NCBI GenBank assembly: GCA_943359325.1
Contig: CALRHD010000006.1
Location: 1-45,928 of the forward strand
Origin: Candidatus Uhrbacteria bacterium
Lineage (GTDB): Bacteria; Patescibacteriota; Patescibacteriia; UBA9934
DNA length: 45,928 nt
Direction: 5' to 3'
Shown here: positions 31,539 to 40,029 of the stretch, piece by piece
Numbering within the stretch: the first letter of the stretch is position 1
How the letters are laid out: each line of letters starts with the position of its first letter
Notes under the pieces: model-generated
Seen by the model: only the letters and a program-made list of their open reading frames with translations
Told to the model about the DNA's origin: nothing
The model's database searches: none
Made by a program: the position numbers and the translations under genes

Positions 31539-33440
31539 TCACTCCTGCGAAAAGTACCACGTCAAAATTTCACGGCTCACGGGAATGGCAAGCGCTTGGT
31601 TTCCGCCATTTTCTATGATGACGGAAATGACGAGCGTCGGATCATCGAATGGGGCGAAGCCCATGAACCATGAATGTGGCGGTGCGCTTTTCGACCATTG
31701 TGCAGTTCCCGTTTTCCCTGCAACAGGTACAGGAACCGACTGCATGGACGTTGCGCTGCCGTTTGTTACTGTCTGGCGCATGGCGTCCCTTACGACGGTG
31801 GTGACGTCGCTCGTGAGTATTATCGATGACTCGGCATCGTCGCCAAGAACAAGGTGCGGAGTGACGAGTGTGCCACCGTTGGCAAACACCGCTGTCGCTC
31901 GCGCAATCTGCACCGGCGTCACCAAAAAATCACCTTGACCGATAGATACGTTATACGTGTCGCCAATATACCACGGCTCGCCCTTTTCCGCTTCCTTCGC
32001 TTCCTTGCTCGGCAAAAAACCGTCGGCCTCGCCAGGAATATCAAGCCCACTTGGCGTACCGAATCCAAACGTCTTTGCCCACGACATTAGCCTGTCGATG
32101 CCGAGCCCCTGAAACGTGTCGTACCCACCGCCGATGGTGTAAAAAAATGTATTCACCGAGTCGGCAATCGCATGGTAGACATTGGTGACGCCATGACCGC
32201 CCGGTCGCCAATCAGGAAAAAATCGGTTGCCAATTTGCAACCCACCCGTTGATAAGAACGATGTCGACGGCGTAATTATTCCCTCCGACAACGCCGCGGC
32301 TGCGTACACAGGTTTTATGGTTGAACCAGATGGATATTTTCCCGCATACGCCCGTGGAAAGAGCGGATCGTTCGGGTCTTCGAGCAACGCCTTGTACGCA
32401 TCCTCACTTATCCCTGCGGCAAATAAATTTGCATCGTAACCAGGCCACGAAACGAGCGCACGAATTTCGCCGTTCCGTGGATCCATCGCCACAACGGCCG
32501 CTCGCGATGCTTCCGTTCCTCTTAACCGACCCGCAAGCACAAATTCGACGTACGCCTGCAGTCGCGCATCTATGCTGAGCGTCAACTGCTCACCGTTTAC
32601 GGGACTTTCCTTTGCAATCGTTCGCAAATAACGGCCGAGAGAGTCGACCTCAATAATTTCTTTTCCGTACGTTCCTCGTAGCAACGATTCATACTCTGCT
32701 TCGATCCCCTGTTTGCCAATGCGTTCGTATGGCATGTAGCCATTTTTTTTCTCACGGGCGTATTCGTCGACGTTAATAACCCCCGTGTAACCAAGTACAT
32801 GTGAAAGCGAAGGAATATTATTTGAAACATATGCACGTCGTTCGTGCAGCACAAGGTCGACCCCCTGGAGCGTATTGTCGATAACGGCAAACGCGAGCGC
32901 ACGTTCGTACGGCACGTCGATAAGAAGTGCGACGTCTCCTGTCGCTTTTGCGTCGTTCACCATCTGCACAAACATCGTTGTGTCACCACCTGTTATTCGT
33001 GCCGCGGTCGTGAGAACAGCTTCCCGTTCAAGGCTTCCCTCTGGCAATTCGGCAATACGAGCAACGAGCGTAAACGACGGCGTATTGTGCGCGAGCACGA
33101 CGCTATGCATATCAGTAATGACACCGCGCTGTGCGGGAAGAATGTGCGTTCGCGTGCGATTTGCATCGGCAAGCAAACGAAAAGAGTTGCCGTGCACAAC
33201 TTGTAGCCAACCTGCACGGAGAAAAAAGAGACCCACGATAAAAAAGAGAAATATTGCACTCCATCGCAAACGCGACCGCGAAACAACATTGCCAACGAAC
33301 GAGCGATTTGGTTGCTCAGCAGCACGCGGACGTCGACTCACGATCTCATACAACGCCGATTCGTCGCGGTGTGTGTACACCGCGCCAAGTTCATCGTGCG
33401 GCATGAGGCCAAACGGATTATCGTGCGCCTGCTGCGACAT
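31539..33440 (-). CDS. mrdA: Penicillin-binding protein 2 (PBP2/MrdA)
   Basis: 633 residues from ATG at 33440 (MSQQAHDNPFGL); a further in-frame start at 33473 would lie deeper inside mreD. One N-terminal membrane helix (AIFLFFIVGLFFLRAGWLQV), the dimerisation domain, and a C-terminal transpeptidase domain with SxxK in YPSGSTIKP, SxN in ADSVNTF, and KTG in AGKTGTAQ. PBP2 cross-links peptidoglycan during elongation with RodA and the MreBCD complex; the preceding genes are mreB, mreC and mreD. No RodA gene follows: repeat element A and greA come next. Overlaps mreD by 23 nt. Confidence 0.94.
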   Translation of the reverse strand: MSQQAHDNPFGLMPHDELGAVYTHRDESALYEIVSRRPRAAEQPNRSFVGNVVSRSRLRWSAIFLFFIVGLFFLRAGWLQVVHGNSFRLLADANRTRTHILPAQRGVITDMHSVVLAHNTPSFTLVARIAELPEGSLEREAVLTTAARITGGDTTMFVQMVNDAKATGDVALLIDVPYERALAFAVIDNTLQGVDLVLHERRAYVSNNIPSLSHVLGYTGVINVDEYAREKKNGYMPYERIGKQGIEAEYESLLRGTYGKEIIEVDSLGRYLRTIAKESPVNGEQLTLSIDARLQAYVEFVLAGRLRGTEASRAAVVAMDPRNGEIRALVSWPGYDANLFAAGISEDAYKALLEDPNDPLFPRAYAGKYPSGSTIKPVYAAAALSEGIITPSTSFLSTGGLQIGNRFFPDWRPGGHGVTNVYHAIADSVNTFFYTIGGGYDTFQGLGIDRLMSWAKTFGFGTPSGLDIPGEADGFLPSKEAKEAEKGEPWYIGDTYNVSIGQGDFLVTPVQIARATAVFANGGTLVTPHLVLGDDAESSIILTSDVTTVVRDAMRQTVTNGSATSMQSVPVPVAGKTGTAQWSKSAPPHSWFMGFAPFDDPTLVISVIIENGGNQALAIPVSREILTWYFSQE

Positions 33441-33933
33441 AAAAAATTCGTTCAAACCACCTGCGTAATGCAACGGAAAGGATGAATCCTGCGTACAGTC
33501 CTACCAAGAGGAGGATAAACGTAGATTGCGCCTCGTGTGCGCTGAGTCGTACGACATCGTCGCGTCCGAAGAACAACGTCACCGCATTGCCGAGCCATGA
33601 CGTCGCAATAAACACCCCGCCAACAATAGTGCCAAGCCCTAGCAGTGCATATACTGATCGCTTTGCAAACGTGCGCGCGGCAAAAAACGCGCCAACGATC
33701 GCCGCAGCAATGTACGACATGGTGTGCAAAGGCATGTTGTCGCCGTGAAGAAACAGCACGCCCGACAGCAAAAGCCATACAACGCCGTGCGCAATACTCA
33801 CGCGGTGCAACACGATGACGCCGAGAATGAGCATGAGCGGCGTATACGCAAAAGGAGCAGGCAACGACGGAATAAGTGTGACCGCCAAAATGCTGCTGCA
33901 TACAAATCCGAGCGCAAGCCAAATCCCTTCCAT
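33418..33933 (-). CDS. mreD: MreD-like cell-shape membrane protein
   Basis: 171 residues with about five hydrophobic helices (LALGFVCSSILAVTLIP, PLMLILGVIVLHRVS, YIAAAIVGAFFAAR, ALLGLGTIVGGVFIAT, STFILLLVGLYAGFILSV). Sequence alone is weak evidence because MreD diverges quickly; the call rests on its place between mreC and mrdA, spacing of 3 nt, and size. MreD is the membrane partner of MreC in the elongasome. Confidence 0.75.
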   Translation of the reverse strand: MEGIWLALGFVCSSILAVTLIPSLPAPFAYTPLMLILGVIVLHRVSIAHGVVWLLLSGVLFLHGDNMPLHTMSYIAAAIVGAFFAARTFAKRSVYALLGLGTIVGGVFIATSWLGNAVTLFFGRDDVVRLSAHEAQSTFILLLVGLYAGFILSVALRRWFERIFYVAAGAR

Positions 33934-33936
33934 ATA

Positions 33937-34737
33937 CTAATTTCGTACAACAAGAACATTCGTCCATTCGCGCGCATCAAATAGCGGTTCAACGAGCGCA
34001 TCAAGAAACGGTGCAGTGTCTTGGCGACTGACGCTCGTCACGATGCCGACAACAATATTCGGCGGTAACGCACCGTCGAGCCCCGACGTCGCGACAACGC
34101 TCCCAACATCGATTGTGGTGTCCTCGGGAATATACGCCATGTGCAGCACAGAACCCTCCTGCCCTTCCACAAGCCCAATCGTTCGTGTACGCCCAAGAAT
34201 CGTTGCGGGAATTTTACTTTGTGCGTTGTGGGTGATGCGTATTGTTGATGTAATCGTATTCGCAGTGGCAACAACGCCGAAGAGTTGGCCATCGCCGACA
34301 ACGACCGCACTACCCACTACGATGCCATCGCTTGTGCCTTTGTCGATCACCACAAGCCCCGCCTCGGGGAGCGAACGCTCAATAATTCGTGCGGCAATCA
34401 TGGGATGTGCCGCAATTCTCGTGTAGCCGAGCAGAGCCTCGAGTTCGTCGACATTACGCAATTCTTGTCGCAACAGTGCGTCCTGTGCGGTGACCATTCG
34501 CACTTCATTCGTGCATATATCAAGTTGAGCAGTAAGAGAATCTTCGCTTGTGGTCGCGCGTGCGATGACGCTTCCGACCGCCGTTCCTGCGACAAGGACG
34601 ATGTGCTCACCGTACGCAAACACGCGGCTAACCGGCGGCACCGCACGGAGGAGTGCGTACAGAACGACTACACCAAAAAATATTGCCGCAGAGCGGAGTC
34701 GCTTATCAATTCGTGATGTGCGAAAAAATCTTTTCAT
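33937..34737 (-). CDS. mreC: Cell-shape protein MreC
   Basis: 266 residues: one N-terminal membrane helix (SAAIFFGVVVLYALLRAVPP), a coiled-coil segment of about 30 residues (ICTNEVRMVTAQDALLRQELRNVDELEALLGY), then the extracytoplasmic beta domains with GLVVIDKGTSDGIVVGSAVV and the family's SGLDGALPPNIVVGIVTSV. MreC bridges MreB filaments and PBP2. It lies 9 nt after mreB and 3 nt before mreD. Confidence 0.92.
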   Translation of the reverse strand: MKRFFRTSRIDKRLRSAAIFFGVVVLYALLRAVPPVSRVFAYGEHIVLVAGTAVGSVIARATTSEDSLTAQLDICTNEVRMVTAQDALLRQELRNVDELEALLGYTRIAAHPMIAARIIERSLPEAGLVVIDKGTSDGIVVGSAVVVGDGQLFGVVATANTITSTIRITHNAQSKIPATILGRTRTIGLVEGQEGSVLHMAYIPEDTTIDVGSVVATSGLDGALPPNIVVGIVTSVSRQDTAPFLDALVEPLFDAREWTNVLVVRN

Positions 34738-34746
34738 GTCCGAGCG

Positions 34747-35805
34747 TTATCGTGATGAAGAATCTGAACCTGTTGACGGCAATGCAATGTCGCGAAGAAG
34801 CACGTCGTTGACGAGTAACGTTCCTAACCCGCGCACCGTTGCGGTTGTGGGGTCTTCGGCGACACGCACGGGAATATCCGCTTCTTTTGCAATGCTGCGA
34901 TCAAGCCCGCGCAACAATGCACCGCCGCCCGTCAACACAATGCCGCGCTCATAAATATCGGCGACAAGTTCTGGCGGCGTCACTTCTATTGTTGCTTTGA
35001 TATTATCGATAAGTCCGCGCACGGATTTGTACATGGCTTCGCGCACCTGCCCCTCGTTCACAAGCACTTGTCGTGGCAAACCTGTCACGAGGTCGCGACC
35101 GCGCATTTCCATCTCGAGCCGATCGCCCGTATCTGTCGTGCTCCCAATGCGCCACTTCACGGTTTCGGCAACACGTTCGCCGATGAGCAGGTTAAATACG
35201 TCTCGCGCATATTGCATGATATTTTTTGTCATTTCATCGCCCGCGACCGTAAGCGACTTCCATGTGACAATGCCACCGAGGCTAATAACCGCAATTTCGA
35301 CAGTGCCACCTCCAACGTCGACAAGCATATTGCCGATAGACTCTTCAACGGGAAGGCCTGCACCAATTGCTGCAGCAAGAGGTGCTTCAACAAGCGACAC
35401 TTCCCGAGCACCTGCACCAATCGCTGCGTCCTCGACCGCCTTACGTTCGACCTCGGTAATTTCGAGCGGCACGCCCATAACAATGCGCGGTCGCGGCACG
35501 ATTGCAAATCCGCTATCCTCGTGAATAGCGTCAACGAAATACTTTAACATTTTTTCTGTTACCTCAAAGTCGGAAATAACACCTTTTGTGAGTGGCCGTG
35601 TCGTCGTAATATGCGGAGGCGTTTTACCCACCATGTCTTTTGCACTGTGTCCCACAGCAAGAATTTGGTTTGTGCGTGTGTTGACCGCAACAAACGAAGG
35701 CTCGTGCATGACGAGGCCCTTTTCCTTCACAAACAAGCGCGTATTCGACGTACCGAGGTCGATAGCAATGTCGCGAGAAAAACGTCCAAAAAAACGGTTC
35801 AGCAT
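34747..35805 (-). CDS. mreB: Rod-shape actin homologue MreB
   Basis: 352 residues from ATG at 35805. Actin-fold motifs: phosphate-1 RDIAIDLGTSNTRLFV at the start, phosphate-2 MLVDVGGGTVEIAVISLG in the middle, and adenosine loop GIVLTGGGALLRGLD near the end; the amphipathic membrane-binding N-terminus is MLNRFFGRFS. In-frame ATG at 35826 and TTG at 35835 are alternative starts, but the family usually begins just before FFSRDIGIDLG. Forms membrane-bound filaments that orient wall synthesis, so this bacterium is probably rod-shaped or elongated. Heads mreB-mreC-mreD-mrdA. Confidence 0.95.
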   Translation of the reverse strand: MLNRFFGRFSRDIAIDLGTSNTRLFVKEKGLVMHEPSFVAVNTRTNQILAVGHSAKDMVGKTPPHITTTRPLTKGVISDFEVTEKMLKYFVDAIHEDSGFAIVPRPRIVMGVPLEITEVERKAVEDAAIGAGAREVSLVEAPLAAAIGAGLPVEESIGNMLVDVGGGTVEIAVISLGGIVTWKSLTVAGDEMTKNIMQYARDVFNLLIGERVAETVKWRIGSTTDTGDRLEMEMRGRDLVTGLPRQVLVNEGQVREAMYKSVRGLIDNIKATIEVTPPELVADIYERGIVLTGGGALLRGLDRSIAKEADIPVRVAEDPTTATVRGLGTLLVNDVLLRDIALPSTGSDSSSR

Positions 35806-35888
35806 AGGCGGGTATTGGGACTTCATCTTACCCAATCACGCGCTCTCTCGCTACCAAGGTTATGCACCGCGTGAAGACTATGCGAACA

Positions 35889-36266
35889 TCAGCCATTTTT
35901 TCGCATGACAAAGAAAAATTCCACAAGAGTGACAAGTGCGACGAGCAGCAGCGTCGTCCAAATTCGTAAATAGCCGTGCGACGAGAGAAGCAGCGCGACG
36001 AGAACAAGGATAGCGAGAAATGCGCCTTGGCGAAGCGAGCGTGCGACCGCATCACCGACGTCTTCGGTTTTGTTGCGGGCGACACGGTAAAGCGTTCCAA
36101 GAATTGTGAAGAGTCCAACACATGCAGCACCGAGCGTGATGTACAGCGCAAGAAATGCAAAACCGCTCGCCGTGATTGGATCGATCGCAACAATCACAAT
36201 AATTGCCGCAGCAATCGCCGCAACCGTGCCGAACGTCAACGCAAGCAAATACTGTCGCAGTGTCAT
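35889..36266 (-). CDS. Small membrane protein of unknown function
   Basis: 125 residues, four hydrophobic segments in two pairs: FGTVAAIAAAIIVIVAI and GFAFLALYITLGAACVGLFTIL, then GAFLAILVLVALLLS and IWTTLLLVALVTLVEFFFV, separated by a charged loop YRVARNKTEDVGDAVARSLRQ. I do not recognise a family with confidence; the arrangement resembles short uncharacterised membrane proteins seen in Patescibacteria. It lies 16 nt after the DciA-like gene and 83 nt before the mreB start, on the same strand. Confidence 0.7.
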   Translation of the reverse strand: MTLRQYLLALTFGTVAAIAAAIIVIVAIDPITASGFAFLALYITLGAACVGLFTILGTLYRVARNKTEDVGDAVARSLRQGAFLAILVLVALLLSSHGYLRIWTTLLLVALVTLVEFFFVMRKNG

Positions 36267-36268
36267 AG

Positions 36269-36298
36269 TACTTGTTACTCGTCTACTTGTTACTCGTT
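36269..36298. repeat. Tandem 15-bp repeat, two copies
   Basis: TACTTGTTACTCGT followed by C in copy one (36269-36283) and T in copy two (36284-36298). It spans the short gap between the DciA-like gene and the membrane protein gene and includes the last codons of the DciA-like gene, where it sets the C-terminus. Probably a replication-slippage duplication. Confidence 0.7.
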
Positions 36299-36615
36299 AC
36301 TCCCCCATCATACCACTCATGGGGTGCGATACGGACAACGATATGTGCAAAAGTGTGACTCGGAAACACACCTTCAAGTTCAGCTTTGAGTGACGGCAGA
36401 AGATGCGCCGTATCGAACGACGCTGCCGCATGCTTGCACGCCAAAACCAATTCGTCGTTTTTGTACACAACAGCACGTACGTCTTCCGCCAATGGTCCAA
36501 CCGCCAGCACCATCAAAATTTCATTCGCCTTTGCAACCACAACCGTCGCGGTCACCTGCTTTTTAATGCCATGACGATGCAATGCGCCCTGTAGGAGATG
36601 TGCGAGAGTTTGCAT
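36283..36615 (-). CDS. DUF721 (DciA-like) small protein
   Basis: 110 residues from the ATG at 36615, 1 nt after the uvrD stop. The predicted fold (helix, then beta with ELVLACKHAAASFDTAHLLPSLKAELEG and a closing HIVVRIAPHEW) matches the DUF721 pattern in which a short beta strand is followed by a helical pair; in DciA this N-terminal domain helps load the replicative helicase DnaB. The call is by pattern, not by a strong motif, so it is moderate. The gene partner, uvrD, is also a DNA-metabolism gene. Confidence 0.5.
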   Translation of the reverse strand: MQTLAHLLQGALHRHGIKKQVTATVVVAKANEILMVLAVGPLAEDVRAVVYKNDELVLACKHAAASFDTAHLLPSLKAELEGVFPSHTFAHIVVRIAPHEWYDGGVTSNK

Positions 36616-36616
36616 A

Positions 36617-39529
36617 TTACGCAGCTGAGTGTTCACAAATAGTGTTGAAGTCGCACCATGTGCAGTGGAAGCCGGGAGTTGGCAAAAAATCACTCGACTG
36701 AATTTTCGTCATGAAGTCGAGAATATCGTTGGTGAGACGGTCTTTGTCATCCTCATTGGGTTCGAAGCTTACTGTTGTCCCGGACTCTAAATAATAATAC
36801 GATAATTTTTTTACGACCACCGACTGTGGAAAACACTGTTCAACGGCCATTGCGTATAAGACGAGCTGACGACGGTCATCCCACGAAAGTTTTTCGTCTT
36901 TTGCCTCACCAGTTTTGTAGTCGATGATTTCCAGTCCCCCGTTGATAGCATCAATACGGTCAATACGCCCCTTCACACATACGTCATGAAGTTTCAGTGT
37001 AAAACCTTTTTCCAGATACGCAGGCTGCGGCTTCTCTGCAATGAGTTTTTTGTGAAATGCGCGCATTGCTTCCCTCCCCCGCTCGCGATACTCATTTTTT
37101 GTTACCTCGTCGGGGTACCATTCATCGATCCAGCATTCGTCGAGCATGGAAAGCAAGTCGTTTACAGGAGGAATTTGGGTGTAGGCTGTAGGCTGTAACA
37201 GGTGTTCCATGAATCGCTGGAGCGCATTGTGCATCGACTTTCCGAAACTCATTTGATAGCGACCAAAAACCGGGACGTGTAGAATGTGCGCGTATTTGTA
37301 CTGCAATGGACACTTCGCAAACGCGGTGATTTGCGTGAAGCTAAGTTTTTCAGGTAGAGGGTGAGCCTGTTGCGTATTATTTTTTGTTTGCACATTGCCT
37401 GCGCTCTGCACCAGATCCTTAAGGTCTGAAGTCTTTCGTCCGGAATCTGGAGTCTCAAATCCTATTTCCCGAAGAAACCGCGATGGTTTTTTCTTTCGTG
37501 TGCCACCGTAATCGTCCGCGGAGAGTAGGAACAACCCCTCTTTCGCGCGCGTCATTGCAACGTAAAACAGCCGCCGCTCTTCGCGATGGTGCTCGTCTGA
37601 TGTCCACTCAGAATCCTTCATAAGTCCTGGCGGAAACGTGAGTCCTGCACCGCGGGACTGTGACGGGAATCGCTGCTCAACAAGATTTGCGACAAACACA
37701 TATTTGAACTCGAGCCCCTTTGCGCCGTGAACGGTCATAATACTCACAACGTCTGGGCCGTCCTCAACGTCTTGCGGCAACGAACCACTCTCCCCTGCCG
37801 CACGTTCGTGCTCGAATTCCTGCAGAAACGAATGAAGCGTACGGTCGGTATTCGCATCCGAAAACCTTCGAAGACGGTTCAAAAACGACTGAAGTAATTC
37901 GAATTCGCGACGCTGTTCGCGTTCAGGAAGACGTTGCACGTCGGTAAGGAGACCTGTCTGCTTTACGATGTCTACGAAAAGTTCTTGTACGGGAATACGT
38001 TTTGCCTTTGTACGAAGATCGTCGATAAGGAGGAGAATTTCGTGCACGCATTTTTTGCCCTCCATACTCACGTCATGCAACAATGCTGCTGCTGAGAGCG
38101 CATCGTTCCATGTGAGTCCAGCTTTTTTTGCGTGATGCGCGATAGCGGCGACGTCGCGTTCCGACAACCCAAGACGCGGATGGCTCACGATGCGGTAGAA
38201 CGATGTGCTTTCGTGCGGCTCGTCGATTGCACGCATATATGCGAGGCAGTCGACGATAATCGGTTTGGTGTAGAGGCCGGACAGCGCGAGAAATCGGTAC
38301 GGTATGTCGGCGCGTTCGAGGTCGCGCAGAAACGGGTCGGCGCTGCCGTTCGCACGCACAAGAAGCGCGATGTCGCTCCATGCACAACCGTCGTTTTTGA
38401 GTGCGAGCATTGTGTCGGTTGCGCTCCGCACTTCGTCCTCAAGCGTCGCGGCGTGCATGTGGCGCACAAACCCATCGCCTCCCGTTGCGGCGCGCAGTCG
38501 CTTATCTAGCTGTTCGGTCGCCTCAAGTCGGTGAGGATTATTTTGTTGAATGAGCGTATACGCCTTGTCGAGAATCTCACGGCCACTCCGATAGTTATGC
38601 ACGAGCACAATTTTCGCCGTGTCAGGATAGTCCTCGCGGAAACGAAAAATGTTTGCAAGCGCTGCGCCGCGAAAACGGTAAATGGCTTGGTCGTCGTCAC
38701 CGACAATGGTGATGTTACGATTTTTGGACACGAGAAGTTTGACAAGCTCGTACTGCGCGGTGTTTGTGTCTTGAAACTCGTCGACAACAACATAGCGGAA
38801 ACGGTCGGTGTATTCCTTGAGAACATTTGGTCGATTGCGAAAAAGCTCGAGTGTGTAGGAAATAAGGTCGCCAAAGTCGAGCGCGTTGTTATCGAGCAAC
38901 ACCTGTTGATATGTGCGATATGCATTCGCGAGTTCACGCCATTTTTTACGCTCAAGTGCATTTTCATCAGTCGTGTCAGCTCCGTGCACAAGCGGATCAG
39001 CATCCATGTTGTTCGCCTCGCGCTTCGTCACCGCAGCATCGTAATCATCAGGCGTAATACCTTCGTCTTTCGCCCGTGAAAAATGCCCGAGCATCGTTTC
39101 GATAAATTTCGTGGGGTTGCCGCGCGGTTTGTAATAGTCGAGCGAAAACTTGTCGAGGTTGCGCCTCACAAGCATCCACGCGTCAACGTCGTTCAACAAC
39201 GTAAATCCATGCGGCAGCCCGATGTCGAGACCGTGACTGCGAAGCACGCGCTCGCAAAAACCGTGGAACGTCGAAATCCACAAGTCGAGATAACCAATTG
39301 GAAGAAGTTTGTCGACGCGCTCTTCCATTTCGCCTGCGGCTTTGTCCGTAAACGTTAGCGCAAGAATTTCATCCTGCTTCGCCTTGCCACCTTCGATCAG
39401 CCATGCAATGCGCTTCGTAATGACCGTCGTCTTCCCCGTTCCCGCACCTGCGACAATCATGAGCGGGCCGTCGCCATGCGTCACCGCCGCACGTTGTTCG
39501 TCGTTCAGCCCATCGAGAAGGTTTTCCAT
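36617..39529 (-). CDS. UvrD-family helicase with C-terminal RecB-like nuclease
   Basis: 970 residues from ATG at 39529. Superfamily 1 helicase: Q motif near Gln12, Walker A AGAGTGKTT (27-35), VVVDEFQDTN, GDDDQAIYRFRGA, VHNYRSGREIL, MTVHGAKGLEFKYVF and VAMTRAKEGLFLL. After about residue 720 comes a PD-(D/E)xK nuclease of the RecB/AddB type: GRIDRID, then LEIIDYKTGEAKD, and four cysteines (AKCPLQYKY, plus CTWCDFNTIC at the C-terminus) as in the Fe-S version. Such fused helicase-nucleases process double-strand breaks. The start was chosen because the upstream in-frame ATG at 39541 overlaps the -10 box. Confidence 0.93.
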   Translation of the reverse strand: MENLLDGLNDEQRAAVTHGDGPLMIVAGAGTGKTTVITKRIAWLIEGGKAKQDEILALTFTDKAAGEMEERVDKLLPIGYLDLWISTFHGFCERVLRSHGLDIGLPHGFTLLNDVDAWMLVRRNLDKFSLDYYKPRGNPTKFIETMLGHFSRAKDEGITPDDYDAAVTKREANNMDADPLVHGADTTDENALERKKWRELANAYRTYQQVLLDNNALDFGDLISYTLELFRNRPNVLKEYTDRFRYVVVDEFQDTNTAQYELVKLLVSKNRNITIVGDDDQAIYRFRGAALANIFRFREDYPDTAKIVLVHNYRSGREILDKAYTLIQQNNPHRLEATEQLDKRLRAATGGDGFVRHMHAATLEDEVRSATDTMLALKNDGCAWSDIALLVRANGSADPFLRDLERADIPYRFLALSGLYTKPIIVDCLAYMRAIDEPHESTSFYRIVSHPRLGLSERDVAAIAHHAKKAGLTWNDALSAAALLHDVSMEGKKCVHEILLLIDDLRTKAKRIPVQELFVDIVKQTGLLTDVQRLPEREQRREFELLQSFLNRLRRFSDANTDRTLHSFLQEFEHERAAGESGSLPQDVEDGPDVVSIMTVHGAKGLEFKYVFVANLVEQRFPSQSRGAGLTFPPGLMKDSEWTSDEHHREERRLFYVAMTRAKEGLFLLSADDYGGTRKKKPSRFLREIGFETPDSGRKTSDLKDLVQSAGNVQTKNNTQQAHPLPEKLSFTQITAFAKCPLQYKYAHILHVPVFGRYQMSFGKSMHNALQRFMEHLLQPTAYTQIPPVNDLLSMLDECWIDEWYPDEVTKNEYRERGREAMRAFHKKLIAEKPQPAYLEKGFTLKLHDVCVKGRIDRIDAINGGLEIIDYKTGEAKDEKLSWDDRRQLVLYAMAVEQCFPQSVVVKKLSYYYLESGTTVSFEPNEDDKDRLTNDILDFMTKIQSSDFLPTPGFHCTWCDFNTICEHSAA

Positions 39530-39539
39530 AGCACAGACC

Positions 39540-39568
39540 ATTGTAGCTGGCGGCGGTCGCGTTGACAA
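39540..39568 (-). promoter_or_regulatory. Promoter of the helicase-nuclease gene
   Basis: Minus-strand TTGTCA (39568-39563), 17-bp spacer, TACAAT (39545-39540), then 10 nt to the ATG at 39529. Leader about 3 nt. Its -35 overlaps the -35 of the divergent gene (39562-39567). Confidence 0.65.
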
Positions 39569-39590
39569 AACAAGATGTTTTGTGTACCAT
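39562..39590 (+). promoter_or_regulatory. Promoter of the small basic protein gene
   Basis: TTGACA (39562-39567), 17-bp spacer, TACCAT (39585-39590). The leader of about 16 nt contains GGAG (39604-39607) 5 nt before the ATG, one of the very few convincing Shine-Dalgarno sequences in the window. Confidence 0.65.
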
Positions 39591-39612
39591 TTTGTCGCTT
39601 CACGGAGTAAGC

Positions 39613-39924
39613 ATGAATAAGTCTCGTGTCCGCTTTCCTGGTTTTGTCGCGCGTGCCGTCACGCATTTCAGGGTAAAAAATGATGTACGGAAAGAGCTTC
39701 TGCTGGCAGAAAACCGCGATTTGCGCGATGCGTACCGTTACCATCGCCACCTCGAGGCGGGTCACATGAAGGACCTTCTCGAACTCGTATCGAACGGTAC
39801 TGTCTCGCTGCGCAAGCCCATCGTGCCGATCCTCATCAGTGCGTCAAGGGACGCACGGCAATCGCGCCGAGCAATCGAACAAGCAGTGCTCGTCCGTCGC
39901 CAACGCCGCCTCGTCGGCCTGTAG
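39613..39924 (+). CDS. Small basic protein of unknown function
   Basis: 103 residues, strongly basic (many Arg and Lys, for example SRDARQSRRAIEQAVLVRRQRRLVGL at the C-terminus, and RVRFPGFVARAVTHFRVKN at the start), without a signal peptide or membrane helix. I do not recognise a family. Reality is supported by its own promoter, a proper GGAG at 5-nt spacing, an ATG, and a terminator just past the stop. High positive charge suggests binding of nucleic acid or the ribosome; that is a guess. Convergent with the ATP synthase operon and divergent from the helicase-nuclease gene. Confidence 0.75.
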   Translation: MNKSRVRFPGFVARAVTHFRVKNDVRKELLLAENRDLRDAYRYHRHLEAGHMKDLLELVSNGTVSLRKPIVPILISASRDARQSRRAIEQAVLVRRQRRLVGL

Positions 39925-39933
39925 CCAAACCGT

Positions 39934-39971
39934 AAGCCCCGCCGTTGTCATCACGACACCGCGCGGGGCTT
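39934..39971 (+). terminator. Terminator of the small basic protein gene
   Basis: Stem AAGCCCCGC / GCGGGGCTT (39934-39942 and 39963-39971) with a 20-nt loop that can form a small inner stem (TGTC/GACA). Starts 9 nt after the stop. The T-run after it is poor, but the same hairpin also reads toward the left after atpC. Confidence 0.65.
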
Positions 39972-39990
39972 CTGCTATTCACTTTTCGTG

Positions 39991-40029
39991 AAATCAACAC
40001 TCGGCACTGACAGTGCCGAGTGTTGATTT
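39991..40029. terminator. atpC: Perfect 19-bp inverted repeat at the end of atpC
   Basis: Arms 39991-40009 and 40011-40029 are exact inverted repeats around a single central base; the inner bases must open to form a hairpin loop. The right arm includes part of the atpC stop codon (40028-40030). It marks the end of the ATP synthase operon on the minus strand and probably acts as a bidirectional terminator or an mRNA 3'-end stabiliser. Confidence 0.7.

Noticed and set aside
36269-36298. Two-copy 15-bp tandem repeat as the beginning of a CRISPR array or iteron
   Set aside because: Only two adjacent copies without spacers; a slippage duplication at a gene end is enough.
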